Counted from the first letter of the stretch, positions 18,159 through 27,124 are shown. The stretch is DNA of 51,635 nucleotides from Falsiroseomonas oryzae (GCF_027856955.1 NZ_JAPSMD010000007.1:1-51635), one strand, 5' to 3'. Numbers and translations: made by a program. Notes: generated by a model not told the origin, from the letters alone.

Positions 18159-19873
18159 GCATGGTCCGGCCGGCGGAGGCGAAGGGGCGACCCTTTCGCA
18201 TCTCGCTCGGCCTGGACCATGCGGCCTTTGCCATGATCGCCGTCGCGACGGCGATCATGGTCAGCTATCCCGCCGTGCTTGTCCTGCTGCGGAGCATCTC
18301 GACCGAGGACATCGGCAGCCCGCTGACGCTCGACTGGATCCGCGCGCTGGTCGATTCGCGGCGAAGCCGCGAGGCGCTCGTCAACACGGCCATCTACACC
18401 GCCGGCTCCTCGGCGCTGGCGATGACGCTCGGGGTCGGCCTGTCGTTCCTGTCGACACGCACGGACATGCCCGGGGCGCGGCTGCTCGGGCTCCTCGCGA
18501 TCCTGCCGATCCTGGTGCCGCCTTTCATCATGGTCGTGGGCTGGGTGGCGCTCGCCGACCCCAATGCCGGCCTCATCAACATCGCCGCGTCGATGCTGTT
18601 CGGCGGACGCACGGTGCTGGTCGACATCAACACCATGTCCGGCCTGATCTGGATGACGGGACTGTTCCTGTCGCCTTATGTCTATCTCCTCGTCGCCGCG
18701 GGCTTCCGGAACTGCGACCCCGCGATGGAGGAAGCCGCGCGCGTCGCGGGCGCGAGCCGGATCGGTCTGCTGCGTACCGTCATCCTGCCCCTGCAACGCC
18801 CTGCCCTGCTGGCGGCGCTGCTGCTTGTCGTGGTCATGAGCGCGGGCGACTTCGTCATCCCCTCCACGGTCGGCCTCAAGGCGCGCATCTACATGCTGCC
18901 GAGCCTCATCTGGCAGAACTCCAGCACCTTTCCCCCGCAGCCCGGCCTTGCCGCGGCGCAGTCGATGCTGCTCGTCGTCATCGGGCTCGTCTGCATCTTC
19001 TTCCAGCGCCGGGCGCTGCAGCGCGGCGGCCGGTACACGCTGCTCGGCGGCAAGGGCGCCGGCCTCACGACCTTCCCGCTCGGCCGGCTGCGCTATCCGC
19101 TGGCGGGGCTGGCCTTCGTCTTCGCCCTTTGCTCGTCGCTCCTGCCCATATTGTCGGTGAGCGCGATGGCGTTCATGCGCTTCTGGGCGCCCTATGCGAT
19201 GAACCTGGAGAACCTCACGCTTCGCAACTTCCGCTACGTCCTGTTCGAGTATCCCCAGGTCTGGCCGTCGGCGCAGAACAGCCTGTTCCTGGCCGTGCTC
19301 GGCGCGACGCTCTGCGTCCTGCTCGCCATCGTCCTGGGCTGGTACATCGTCCGCATGCGGGGCCGCTTCGCGGGCCTGGTCGAGTACGCGATGGTGGTGC
19401 CGCTCGGCGTGCCGGGCATCGCGCTCGGCGTCGGCATCCTGAGTCTTTGGATCCTCGTGCCCGGTGGCATCTACGGGACGTTGTGGATCCTGCTGCTCGC
19501 ATACATCACCGCGCATATTCCGGTGGCGCTGCAGTTCGTCGGCAGCGCGCTGCACCGCGTCCACACCGATCTCGAGGATGCATCGCGGATCTCCGGCCGC
19601 ACGCTGGTGGGGACGCTTCGCCGCATCAATCTGCCGCTGATGCGCCCGGCGCTGATCGGGTCCTGGCTGCTGATCTATGTGGTCATCCTGCGGGAGGTCT
19701 CGCTGGTGATCCTGCTCTACAACCCGAGCACGATCGTGCTCCCTGTCGGGCTGATGGACATCTGGGGCAGCGGATTCTACCCCGAGCTGGCCGTCTATTC
19801 CCTTCTGCTGCTCGTGCTTGGCCTGGTCCCGGTCCTGCTGTTCGGCCGGTTCGCAAGGTTCACGGCGGACTGA
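18155..19873 (+). CDS. ABC transporter permease, fused double-domain (FbpB-like)
   Basis: Inner-membrane permease of 572 residues made of two fused BPD-transport domains, as in FbpB/ThiP. Each half ends with an EAA-type loop: EEAARVAGASRIGLLRTVILP near 190-210 and EDASRISGRTLVGTLRRINLP near 475-495. About twelve hydrophobic segments are visible. ATG 18155 in an ATGA overlap was chosen over an earlier TTG. It should pair with the ATPase encoded 18 bases downstream and the binding protein upstream, giving a complete importer in one operon. Confidence 0.9.
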   Translation: MSMVRPAEAKGRPFRISLGLDHAAFAMIAVATAIMVSYPAVLVLLRSISTEDIGSPLTLDWIRALVDSRRSREALVNTAIYTAGSSALAMTLGVGLSFLSTRTDMPGARLLGLLAILPILVPPFIMVVGWVALADPNAGLINIAASMLFGGRTVLVDINTMSGLIWMTGLFLSPYVYLLVAAGFRNCDPAMEEAARVAGASRIGLLRTVILPLQRPALLAALLLVVVMSAGDFVIPSTVGLKARIYMLPSLIWQNSSTFPPQPGLAAAQSMLLVVIGLVCIFFQRRALQRGGRYTLLGGKGAGLTTFPLGRLRYPLAGLAFVFALCSSLLPILSVSAMAFMRFWAPYAMNLENLTLRNFRYVLFEYPQVWPSAQNSLFLAVLGATLCVLLAIVLGWYIVRMRGRFAGLVEYAMVVPLGVPGIALGVGILSLWILVPGGIYGTLWILLLAYITAHIPVALQFVGSALHRVHTDLEDASRISGRTLVGTLRRINLPLMRPALIGSWLLIYVVILREVSLVILLYNPSTIVLPVGLMDIWGSGFYPELAVYSLLLLVLGLVPVLLFGRFARFTAD

Positions 19874-19891
19874 TGGAGATTGAGCGACCCG

Positions 19892-21028
19892 ATGGCTGAC
19901 CCGCAACAGAGACGATCCGCCGGCGATGCGAAGGCCGGCGAGACGAGCAGCGTGTCTGTCACCGGCCTGAGCAAGTCCTATGGCGGAGCGGGGTCCCTTC
20001 GCGCGCTCGACGACTTCACGCTCGAGTTCGGTGCCGGGCAGTGCACGGTGCTGCTCGGCCCGAGCGGGTGCGGCAAGACGACGGTGCTCCGCTCGATCGC
20101 CGGGCTGATCACCCCTGACAGTGGGCGCATCGCCATCGGGGGGACCGCGGTCTTCGACGCGGCGTTCGGCACCTGCGACCCGCCGGAGAAGCGCCGGCTC
20201 GGGATGGTGTTCCAGAGCTATGCGCTGTGGCCGCATCTCAGCGTGGCCGACAATGTCGGCTATCCCCTCGCTGCGTCGGGGATGCCGAAGGCGGAGATCC
20301 GTCCGCTGGTGGAGTCGATGCTCGAATGGGTCAGCCTCGGTGGCATGGGCGGCCGCTATGTGCACGAGCTCTCCGGCGGCCAGCAGCAGCGGGTGTCGCT
20401 CGCCCGTGCCGTGGTCGGCAATCCCCGCGCGATACTGTTCGACGAGCCGCTGTCGAACCTCGATGCGCGGCTTCGGGAACGCATGCGCCTCGAGCTGCTG
20501 GGCCTGCGCCAGCGGCGGCCCTTCACCTCGATCTACGTCACGCATGACCAGCTCGAGGCGATGACGCTCGGTGACCGGGTGGTCGTCATGCGCGCGGGGA
20601 AGATCGAGCAGGTCGGCTCGCCCGAGGATGTCTACAAGCGGCCGCGGACGCGCTTCGCCGCGGATTTCATGGGCATCCCCAACCTCATCGAGGGACGCCT
20701 GCGCGCGACCGGGCCGGATGGCTTCGTCGTGGACACGGTGCTCGGGCCGCTGCGCGCGCGCGGCTGGCGCACCGGCCGGACCGTCGGCGAGAGCTGCACC
20801 GTCGCGCTGCGCCCGACGCTGCTCGCCTGCTCGCCCGACATCGGCGCGGGAGCGCCGCTCGGGCGCGTGATCCGCAGCGTATTCCAGGGCACGAGCACGA
20901 TCCACATGATCGACGTCGCCGGGACCACCATCACGATCGAGTCCTTCTCAGAGGAGCGGCATGGCGACGGGATGACGGTTCGCGTGACACCTGCCGAGGG
21001 CGCGGTCTTCGCGCTTCTCGACGACTGA
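19892..21028 (+). CDS. ABC transporter ATP-binding protein, FbpC/PotA-like
   Basis: ATPase of 378 residues for the preceding permease. It has Walker A GPSGCGKTT, Q-loop VFQSYALWPHLS, signature LSGGQQQRVSLARA, Walker B AILFDEPLSNLD and switch His VTHDQ. DVYKRPRTRFAADFMG follows, and a TOBE-type regulatory domain fills residues about 260-378. This is the layout of the carbohydrate/polyamine/iron uptake subfamily. ATG 19892 is favoured, with GGAG 13 bases upstream; TTG 19880 is too close to that site. It is convergent with the thioesterase gene 8 bases downstream. Confidence 0.9.
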   Translation: MADPQQRRSAGDAKAGETSSVSVTGLSKSYGGAGSLRALDDFTLEFGAGQCTVLLGPSGCGKTTVLRSIAGLITPDSGRIAIGGTAVFDAAFGTCDPPEKRRLGMVFQSYALWPHLSVADNVGYPLAASGMPKAEIRPLVESMLEWVSLGGMGGRYVHELSGGQQQRVSLARAVVGNPRAILFDEPLSNLDARLRERMRLELLGLRQRRPFTSIYVTHDQLEAMTLGDRVVVMRAGKIEQVGSPEDVYKRPRTRFAADFMGIPNLIEGRLRATGPDGFVVDTVLGPLRARGWRTGRTVGESCTVALRPTLLACSPDIGAGAPLGRVIRSVFQGTSTIHMIDVAGTTITIESFSEERHGDGMTVRVTPAEGAVFALLDD

Positions 21029-21036
21029 GACCGGCC

Positions 21037-21468
21037 CTATCCGCCCTGCGTGTCGCCGGCCGGCGCCCGGGGGCGGATCGCCTTGAAGATCAGGGTGGCG
21101 GTCGCGACGACGCTGCCGCTGACCCGCAGTTTCGCCTCGACGAAGGTCATGGAGCCCGTGACCTTGACGATCTCGCCGCTGACCTCCACGAGTTCGCCGA
21201 CCTGGACCGGCTTCAGGAAGGTCGTCGCCAGCTGGACGGTGACATGGCGCCGGCCGACGGTCTCGGTGACGAAGGTGCCAATCACCTCGTCGATCAGGGC
21301 CGTCATCGCCCCGCCATGCATCAGGCCGGCCTCGTTGCGATGCCCGTCATCGACGCGCAGCGCATAGAGCCAGCGGTCGCCCGCCCAACGCCGCTGGAGT
21401 GGTCCGAAGCGGTCCGTGAACCCGTTCGGCGAGGGCGCCACGTGCCACTCGTCAGCGGTCTCCGACAT
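21037..21468 (-). CDS. Hotdog-fold thioesterase, PaaI family
   Basis: Small thioesterase of 143 residues. It has the 4HBT/PaaI active-site segment EAGLMHGGAMTALIDEVIGT, with the His-Gly-Gly and the Asp/Glu in the following helix, then VTVQLATTFLKPVQVGELVEV. Such enzymes release CoA from stalled acyl-CoA intermediates. ATG 21468 gives the usual length; an upstream extension would run through the divergent promoter of the decayed enoyl-CoA hydratase. The gene is divergent from that pseudogene and convergent with the ABC importer operon. Confidence 0.85.
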   Translation of the reverse strand: MSETADEWHVAPSPNGFTDRFGPLQRRWAGDRWLYALRVDDGHRNEAGLMHGGAMTALIDEVIGTFVTETVGRRHVTVQLATTFLKPVQVGELVEVSGEIVKVTGSMTFVEAKLRVSGSVVATATLIFKAIRPRAPAGDTQGG

Positions 21469-21565
21469 CGCCGGTGCTCTCCTCTGCACGCATCCATCTT
21501 CGACGGACGCTGCGAGCAGGGTGTCGGCGGCGTCAAGCGTGGTCACGCGCAGCCGCGGCCATACA

Positions 21566-21595
21566 TTGACAGCGGCGAGACCCGAATTGGATAGT
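21566..21595 (+). promoter_or_regulatory. Candidate promoter ahead of the decayed enoyl-CoA hydratase
   Basis: TTGACA at 21566-21571 and GATAGT at 21590-21595 are separated by 18 bases, a good sigma-70-like pair. The -10 lies inside ATTGGATAG (21586-21594), the same nine bases found in the promoter region of the IclR-flanked operon at 7271-7279. This suggests that the dead gene once shared a regulator with that operon. The inference rests on a short match. Confidence 0.4.
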
Positions 21596-21677
21596 TTGCG
21601 CCTGCGTCGACAGGCATTCGACATCACGCCGCGGGACCGCCGACGCGCGCCGCACCATGCGGCGGGAAGAGCGCGCC

Positions 21678-22255
21678 ATGCCAGACTTCATCCTCAGCGA
21701 GACGCGCTTCGCAGTCGCCGCCATCGCGCTGAACCGGCTGGAGGTGCTGAACGCCTGGCATGCCCCGATGCGCGACGCGCGGGTCGCGGCGCTTGACGCG
21801 GCCGAAGCGGACGAGGCGATCTGCGCCATCGTCATCACCGGCGCCGGCGAGCGCGCCTTCGTTGCCGGCCAGGACCTGACCGAGACGAAGGCCTTCGATC
21901 CCGATCGCGCCGAGTTCTGGATCGCGGCGTGGGAGCGGCGTTATGACCGCATCCGGTCGCTTTCCAAGCCTCTACGGACGCGGCGGAAGCCTAGCGCATC
22001 GGGCTGATCACCCGCATCGTGCCGAAGGAGCAGGTCATGCCCGCCGCGCTGGTGCTGGCGCAGGAGCTCGCTGCCAGGCCGCCAGTCGCCGTGCGGCTCA
22101 ACAAGGCGCGGTTCCGCGAGGTGACGCAAGCAGGGTTCCGCGATTGCCTCGCGGCCGGCTTCCGCAGCCAGCGGGAAAGCTATGCAACCGGCGAGCACGC
22201 TCGGATGATGGAGCAGTTCCTCGCAGCGCGTACGGCGCGCAAGCCAGGCGACTGA
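21678..22255 (+). pseudogene. Enoyl-CoA hydratase pseudogene with internal deletion, frameshift and stop
   Basis: Residues 1 to about 100 of a crotonase-family protein are intact (FILSETRFAVAAIALNRLEV, then FVAGQDLTETKAFD), up to IRSLSKP at about 21972. The central part with the second oxyanion-hole residues and catalytic segment, roughly 80 residues, is missing. From about 21985 a different frame reads DAAEA, stop, RIGLITRIVPKEQVMPAALV and continues as a normal C-terminal crotonase helix region to 22255. So there is a deletion, a frame change and a TAG within conserved sequence. No functional enzyme is expected. It keeps a plausible promoter, which suggests recent decay. Confidence 0.85.
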
Positions 22256-22649
22256 AGGCTCGCCCGTGCGGGTCGCCGTGATCCGCGCCGATGGCGGCAG
22301 ATCGGGCGGTGCGTTCGCGGGAGCGCGACCCCGTCACGCGTTCGGGCATCATGACGGTGCGAGCGGCCATGCCGGTTCGACAGCGACGTCGTCGGGGTGA
22401 CGCGGCGGCGCATGGCAGCGGGTGCGCGGAGGGCAGCGACAGGCGCCTCCGAACCGCCGAACTGCTGGCGTCCAACGCCGAAAGTTGCGCCATACCGTTC
22501 TGGGTCCGCCAGATGGCCCAGCAGTTCGGGATCGTTCTGACCCCTCATGTCCTCGCAGGGTGCGATGATCCGCCGTGGACTATCGTGGCTTCGGAGCAGA
22601 GCTGATCCGCAGCAGGGCGCCGGGGCGACGCTCCGACGGAGGGCGCGCG
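22256..22649. other. Intergenic stretch, nothing recognised
   Basis: About 390 bases between the enoyl-CoA hydratase pseudogene and the esterase 3' end. Open frames on both strands here have no recognisable motif, ribosome site or family resemblance. I see no repeat or convincing terminator. Confidence 0.5.
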
Positions 22650-23852
22650 CTATCCGCGCCGGTGCTCCAGGAAGAACCGCAGCATGGCGCGGGACGCGTC
22701 GGGCCCGCGCGGGTCGGTGTAGGACCCGCTCGCGCTGCCGCCCGACCAGGCATGGCCTCCGCCATGGACGAGCCATTGCTCGAGCAGAACGCGTCCCTCA
22801 TTATCCTTGTGCAGCGTGCGGCTCCAGGCGTGGCCGCCCGGCTCCTGGCCGCGCTGCTGCTCGCTCTTCAGGCTGCCTGCGCCCGACTGGGCGATGACCT
22901 GGTCGCCGTTGACCGGATGCACGGTGGTGTCGCGGTCGGCATGGAAGACGATCGTCGGCACGATCCGCCCGTCGCGCAAGCCAGGGGCCGGACCGCCCTG
23001 GCGCATCGCAGCGAAGGCCGAGGGCATATCGCGCGCCACGCCACAGGCCAGGCCCGAATGGACGCCGACCGCCGCGTAGAGCTCCGGATAGGCCATCCCC
23101 ATGATCGCTGCCTTCGCGCCGCCCGCCGACAGCCCGGCGACATAGACGCGCCGCGGATCCGCGCCATGCGCCCGGATGACCTGCCGCGTGATGCCCGCGA
23201 TCAATGAGGGCTCGCCCGCATCGCGCTGCTGGTCGGTCGGGTTGAACCAGTTCCAGCACCGCTGCGCGTTGGCCGATTGCGACTGTGCAGGATAGGCGAC
23301 CAGCAGCCCATGCTCCTCGGCCAGCGCGTTCATCCGCGTGCCTGCGGCGAAGTCGTCCGGCGACTGCGTGCAGCCATGCAGCATCACGACCAGCGGTGGC
23401 GCCGCACCGGCGGCCAGGCGCGCCGGGATGTAGAGCTTGTAGCTGCGGCGCCCTGCCTCGCCGGCGAAGCTTTCCGGCACGAAGCGCGCACCTTCCGGCA
23501 GAGGCTCCGGTGCGGATGCCGGATCGTGGCGCGTCCTGCCGCCCGGCGCGGGCCGCGCCGTCTTCTTACCCAGGCGGCCCACCAGGCTGCGCAGCCGCTC
23601 CTTCACGCTTTCCCTCGGCGTGGCCGTGGTGCCCGCCTCCTCCGGCGCGGCGCGGGACGCCACCGGCGCGCCTGTCGCTGGATCAACATCAATGACCCGC
23701 CGACCGGGCGCCGCTGCATGCGTTGCTTCGGGCGGCGGCGGCGCAGACCTGCCCTGGAGCGCACGCTGGAGCAGGGCCGTCGCCTCCGCCAGCCGGCCCT
23801 CCCGGGTGAGGCGCGTGGCCTCCGTCATGGCAGCGGCGGAAAACGGCTTCAT
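22650..23852 (-). CDS. PHB-depolymerase-family esterase (alpha/beta hydrolase)
   Basis: Esterase of 400 residues from the PHB depolymerase/feruloyl-esterase-like family. A helical N-terminal region (to about 120) rich in Ala and Pro precedes the hydrolase domain. That domain has the oxyanion region VVMLHGCTQSP, the nucleophile Ser at about 242 in AGLSAGGAKAA, the Asp in FHADRDTTVHP and the His in LVHGGGHAWSGG. FNPTDQQRDAGEP is also characteristic. No classical signal peptide is seen, so it may act inside the cell. ATG 23852 has GAAAGG upstream with seven bases of spacing. It lies 136 bases downstream of a ribbon-helix-helix gene on the same strand, probably coregulated. Confidence 0.87.
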   Translation of the reverse strand: MKPFSAAAMTEATRLTREGRLAEATALLQRALQGRSAPPPPEATHAAAPGRRVIDVDPATGAPVASRAAPEEAGTTATPRESVKERLRSLVGRLGKKTARPAPGGRTRHDPASAPEPLPEGARFVPESFAGEAGRRSYKLYIPARLAAGAAPPLVVMLHGCTQSPDDFAAGTRMNALAEEHGLLVAYPAQSQSANAQRCWNWFNPTDQQRDAGEPSLIAGITRQVIRAHGADPRRVYVAGLSAGGAKAAIMGMAYPELYAAVGVHSGLACGVARDMPSAFAAMRQGGPAPGLRDGRIVPTIVFHADRDTTVHPVNGDQVIAQSGAGSLKSEQQRGQEPGGHAWSRTLHKDNEGRVLLEQWLVHGGGHAWSGGSASGSYTDPRGPDASRAMLRFFLEHRRG

Positions 23853-23988
23853 GGAGTGGCCTTTCAATGCAGGAACAGGTCGTGAAGCGCTCGGCAGACC
23901 GGGCGGCCGCGCGGACGGAGAGGAAATCGGATCGGCTGGGATTCGTCGTCGCCCCAGGCGGGAGGGCGGCTGTGCAGGGTGCAGTCTG

Positions 23989-24408
23989 TCAGCGCGTGCG
24001 GTCAGCGAGGGCGGCCTTCACTGCGGCACTCGCCTGGAGTGCCCCAAGCACTGTGATCGAGGCGATCGTCGCCCGGGCGAGCTCGGGCGCGACATCCGAG
24101 GCGATGCTCGCGAGGCCGAGCACCCTAATGTCGAGCATCCTTCCGCTTGCACGCACGGCCTCGAGATCCCCGCGGCTGTAGTGCCGCAGGCCGACATCGA
24201 GGCTCTTGCGCGTCATGGATTGCCGCGCCGCGTCGGCGTGGCGCTCGACCTGGTTGCGGATGGCCGTCCGGATGAAGTCCGTCCGGTTCCCGTAGAAGCC
24301 CTCCTGCACCAGCAGGTCGATGTGGCCAAGGTCCACGTAGCCCAGGTTGATGGTGATCTTTTCGCTGTCCCCGCCCTTCGGCCGGAGTTCGTGCACACTC
24401 GCGGCCAT
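23989..24408 (-). CDS. Ribbon-helix-helix (CopG-like) transcriptional regulator
   Basis: Protein of 139 residues. Near residues 15-55 it has EKITINLGYVDLGHIDLLV followed by EGFYGNRTDFIRTAIRNQVE, the beta-strand plus two-helix pattern of ribbon-helix-helix DNA-binding proteins. The C-terminal half is Ala-rich and helical (VLGLASIASDVAPELARATI) and may mediate oligomerization. ATG 24408 is chosen because the DNA-binding strand begins soon after. Tandem GGATGG/CCATCC sites lie just upstream (24425-24451), so autorepression is likely. It is encoded ahead of the esterase, which it may control. Confidence 0.8.
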   Translation of the reverse strand: MAASVHELRPKGGDSEKITINLGYVDLGHIDLLVQEGFYGNRTDFIRTAIRNQVERHADAARQSMTRKSLDVGLRHYSRGDLEAVRASGRMLDIRVLGLASIASDVAPELARATIASITVLGALQASAAVKAALADRTR

Positions 24409-24424
24409 CCTGCAAACTCCAATA

Positions 24425-24451
24425 CCATCCGCCTGGATGGCATATGGATGG
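24425..24451 (-). promoter_or_regulatory. Candidate operator of the ribbon-helix-helix regulator
   Basis: CCATCC (24425-24430), GGATGG (24435-24440) and GGATGG (24446-24451) are spaced 10-11 bases apart, about one helical turn. The first two form an inverted pair around GCCT, and the last two are direct repeats around CATAT. This lies 17-43 bases upstream of the regulator's ATG, where a promoter would be. Ribbon-helix-helix dimers usually bind such tandem short boxes. Binding by this protein is inferred. Confidence 0.5.
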
Positions 24452-24538
24452 CACAGCGACCCCGGAAAGGATGCCGACAGCTTCGTGATCGGATTCTGGC
24501 CAGCGCTGCTCGTGCATTTGCCGCGCGGCGCCGGAAGC

Positions 24539-24988
24539 CTACCAGCGTGCTCCGTCACGCCACGCCGCGTCCTGACCGCCAGCCGGATCCTGCGTGGTGC
24601 ACGCCGTGTCGCATAGGGACGACGAGCCCAGCAGGCGGATCACGTCGGCCGCCAGGATGATGGAGGGGATCGGCTCCGCCTCCCTGTCCTGCTGATGCCT
24701 GCTGACGACGCGCGCCTTGGCGACCAGGCCCTGAATGGTCGTCGGTGTCGTGGCCAGGATCGCGTCCAGCATCGCCCGATAGTCTTGCGCCCCACGGCTC
24801 AGCTCCAGGTAGCCGGCATCTACGTCCCTGGACCAGTCAAGCCCGTCGAGGCGGTCACCCTCCCTCGTGCGCGCGTCAGCGCATCTGAAGAACTCGGCGC
24901 AAAGCCTGATCAGGTGCCCATCCGCACCTTCCCGGGACGCCCCCCGCAAGCGCTCCGCCCCGGAGGTCCTGTCACTCTCCGCAACCAT
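24539..24988 (-). CDS. Hypothetical protein, 149 aa
   Basis: No family assigned. The central part reads like a helical protein: GHLIRLCAEFFRCADARTRE, then LDGLDWSRDVDAGYLELSRG, and TPTTIQGLVAKARVVSRHQQ. I recall similar short helical proteins in accessory and phage-derived regions of related alphaproteobacteria, but cannot verify it. ATG 24988 has GGGGAAG about 8 bases upstream. It is on the same strand as the RHH gene, 130 bases upstream of it. Confidence 0.5.
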   Translation of the reverse strand: MVAESDRTSGAERLRGASREGADGHLIRLCAEFFRCADARTREGDRLDGLDWSRDVDAGYLELSRGAQDYRAMLDAILATTPTTIQGLVAKARVVSRHQQDREAEPIPSIILAADVIRLLGSSSLCDTACTTQDPAGGQDAAWRDGARW

Positions 24989-25617
24989 CACGCGATCTTC
25001 CCCAAAATCGCAGGGCTGACCGTGCGGCAACGTCGAAGCGGCGGTCAAGTCCAGGCGCGGTCAGCACGGTTGCCGATCTGCCAAGGATGGAGCGCAGCCC
25101 GCCTAGACGCCCTGAGGAACGGCGGAAAAGGCGGTGGCCAACCGCCAGCAGCAGGAGGACGAGAGCGGTGACGGCGCCTGCCGCCCAGGATGCCTCGCTC
25201 TCGCTTGGCCCAGAACCGCCACGGTTTCAGGCCGCCGGACAGTCGAGCGCGCTCGGTGCACGCGATGGTGCTCCGGCGCACGCTGTTAATGCCGTCGGTG
25301 CATCACGATGTCCTGCAGACAGGAGCATGCGGTGCACCTCGCCCCACAAACGCCGCGGTCACGCGCTGAGCCGCGATCCTCGCGGCTGAATGATCGTGGA
25401 ACACTCGTCTTATCAAGCCCAACAACGCTGACGGGATTGCCGACCGCTGCCGCCGAGGAGCGGAGCGACGACGAGGGCATGCCTGAGCACACGGCCAAGC
25501 ACGTGACTCGGTCCGATTAGCCGCGGATCGCCAGGCGCGAGTGAGCCCGCGCCGGTCCGGTACGCGGGCCGGTGGACAGCCGACCATACCGCCCCCCTCT
25601 TGAGACAGGAGACAGCG
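24989..25617. other. Long intergenic stretch without a supported gene
   Basis: About 630 bases. Short open frames exist on both strands but have no ribosome site or recognisable motif, and their composition looks like GC shadow. The last 20 bases hold the ribosome site of the small gene at 25618. Confidence 0.5.
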
Positions 25618-25752
25618 ATGGCCAAGGGCCAGAAGCGGAAGAACCGAGAGGCGAAGAAGCCAAAGCAACCGAAGGCCAAGCCCGTCGCAGTCGTATCACC
25701 GTTCGCGGCGGCTCGGATGCAGGCTGCGCCTGGACCTCCGAAGAAGGGATAG
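25618..25752 (+). CDS. Small basic protein, 44 aa (MAKGQKRKN-type)
   Basis: Short gene with a very good ribosome site (AGGAGA, six bases before ATG). The product is strongly basic at its N-terminus: MAKGQKRKNREAKKPKQPK, then a short Ala/Pro region ending GPPKKG. I recall similar tiny proteins annotated as hypothetical in Rhizobiales and Rhodospirillales genomes, but could not check this here. It has no membrane segment and could bind nucleic acid. No other gene in this stretch is obviously linked to it. Confidence 0.65.
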   Translation: MAKGQKRKNREAKKPKQPKAKPVAVVSPFAAARMQAAPGPPKKG

Positions 25753-25939
25753 CCGCACCCGCACGGGTTGGATCGTCGGCTCTGGGAGAGCGCAGAACTG
25801 AACCAACTGCCGCATCAACCCTGTCCCCGCGACGCGAACGCAGACGGGCGCCCCCCCGCCCCGCCAGCGAGGTCATGGAGCGCATGGCGGTTCGATGACG
25901 CCCGAAGGCCGGTCACGCTGCCTCCGCATGGAGATGACA

Positions 25940-26089
25940 ATGCAGATCCACACAAGACGTCCATATCTGACGCACTTCAACGACTTTGTGTCGGGGAATC
26001 GCTTCCGCCTGGTCATGGCTCTATGCCTCTTGGCACTCGCGATCATGCTGGGAGTGATCCACGTCACAATCGGCCTCGGCCCGATCTAG
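25940..26089 (+). CDS. Small single-pass membrane protein, 49 aa
   Basis: Candidate small gene. ATG 25940 has GGAG six bases upstream. The product starts MQIHTRRPYLTHFNDFVSGN, a polar basic stretch, followed by one hydrophobic segment (LVMALCLLALAIMLGVIHVT, about residues 25-44) and a short tail, as expected for a small inner-membrane protein. In-frame ATGs at 25928 and 25934 are alternatives. No family is recognised; it is supported only by its ribosome site and clean membrane helix. Confidence 0.42.
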   Translation: MQIHTRRPYLTHFNDFVSGNRFRLVMALCLLALAIMLGVIHVTIGLGPI

Positions 26090-26674
26090 GCTGCGCGAAC
26101 TGCGTTGTAGGAGTTCGTCGAGGGCACAGGCCACCTCCGGCACTGACCCCATGTTCCCTTGGGGAGCGGGATGAAGGGCGTGCTGGAGTGGTGTGGTCCA
26201 ACGGGTGCGATAGCGTCGTGCGGACAACGAACGACCGGTCGGCTAGAGGTGATGGAGGTCCAGGAGTCCAGCGGACAGCGCGATCCAACCGACAGCGAGA
26301 GGAACGCAGTCGATGGGGACCAATGATGCGCGCAGCCTTCAGGGCGGGCGATGGGTGGAGCCCGCATCCGCAGGACCACGGCCGCTATTCTCGCTCACCC
26401 TCGACGACCTGCAAGCAGAGCGGGTCGACCGGGATCGGCGCAGCGAGCCCGCCGCAGGCAGTCGCGCTGCTGGTGGCTGAGCTGCTTGGCGTGGCCCTGG
26501 TGTTCAACACCGGCTCGTCGCCTATGGCGCGCGCCATGCGCAAGCTCCCCCTCGATGGAATCCTTTATGCCCGGGTGATCGGCGCTCCTATTGCGCACAC
26601 GACGCAGCAGCTGGCTGCGATGAGGGCGTCCCCGGACACGCCAACTCGTGCGACGCGGCACCGCCGCGCTCGCA
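26090..26674. other. Intergenic stretch with one weak small open frame
   Basis: About 585 bases. A possible 55-residue open frame at 26313-26480 (+) begins with GAGAGG upstream and reads GGRWVEPASAGPRPLFSLTL near its start, but I cannot assign it. Other frames look random. No repeat or RNA gene is visible. Confidence 0.35.
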
Positions 26675-27124
26675 CTATGCTTCGTCGCTGCCGCTGACCG
26701 ACGGCGACCAGTTTCGCTGCCGTCTTTCGAGGCGCGCCTCGGTAGTCTCTCCCTCGAAGTCGGTCGCCGCCTCGATCAGATCAGACCGCTCGACGCCGTC
26801 GAACGTGCTCGCGTTGACCACCGCGTAGCGGCTGCCGTCGATGCTGCAGATGACCGCCGGCATGGCGACGCAGCCGAGGCAGACGTGGAAGTCGGCGGTC
26901 CTTGTGCCGAAGCGGTAGCGCAGCAGGCGGACTTCGTCCGCGACCTCGATCGCCACCGGGCCTTCTGGGTGAGAGGTCCAGATTGCACCGTGCTTCCTGC
27001 ACATGGTGCAGCCGCAGGCGCGGACCGGGATGGCCCCGGGTGAGCCCGGCCAGTCGACTGTGAAGCAGAGATTTCCGCAGGGGCAGCTGCCCTGGATCCG
27101 TCGCGTCGGTCGGGCGTCCGGCAT
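26675..27124 (-). CDS. GFA-family (glutathione-dependent formaldehyde-activating/CENP-V) protein
   Basis: Zinc-binding protein of 149 residues. It has the family's three Cys motifs: GSCPCGNLCF near residue 12, ACGCTMCRKHGA near 37 and HVCLGCVAMP near 80, which hold structural and catalytic Zn. The family is named for S-hydroxymethylglutathione synthesis, but many members have no proven activity. The start has GGGAGG upstream. It is isolated between accessory small genes and phage remnants. Confidence 0.85.
   Translation of the reverse strand: MPDARPTRRIQGSCPCGNLCFTVDWPGSPGAIPVRACGCTMCRKHGAIWTSHPEGPVAIEVADEVRLLRYRFGTRTADFHVCLGCVAMPAVICSIDGSRYAVVNASTFDGVERSDLIEAATDFEGETTEARLERRQRNWSPSVSGSDEA

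Noticed and set aside
18095-20905. Very long open frame (about 936 codons) on the minus strand opposite the ABC permease and ATPase genes
   Set aside because: It mirrors well-conserved + strand genes, has Arg/His/Asp-rich low-complexity product and no family motif; a GC-driven shadow.
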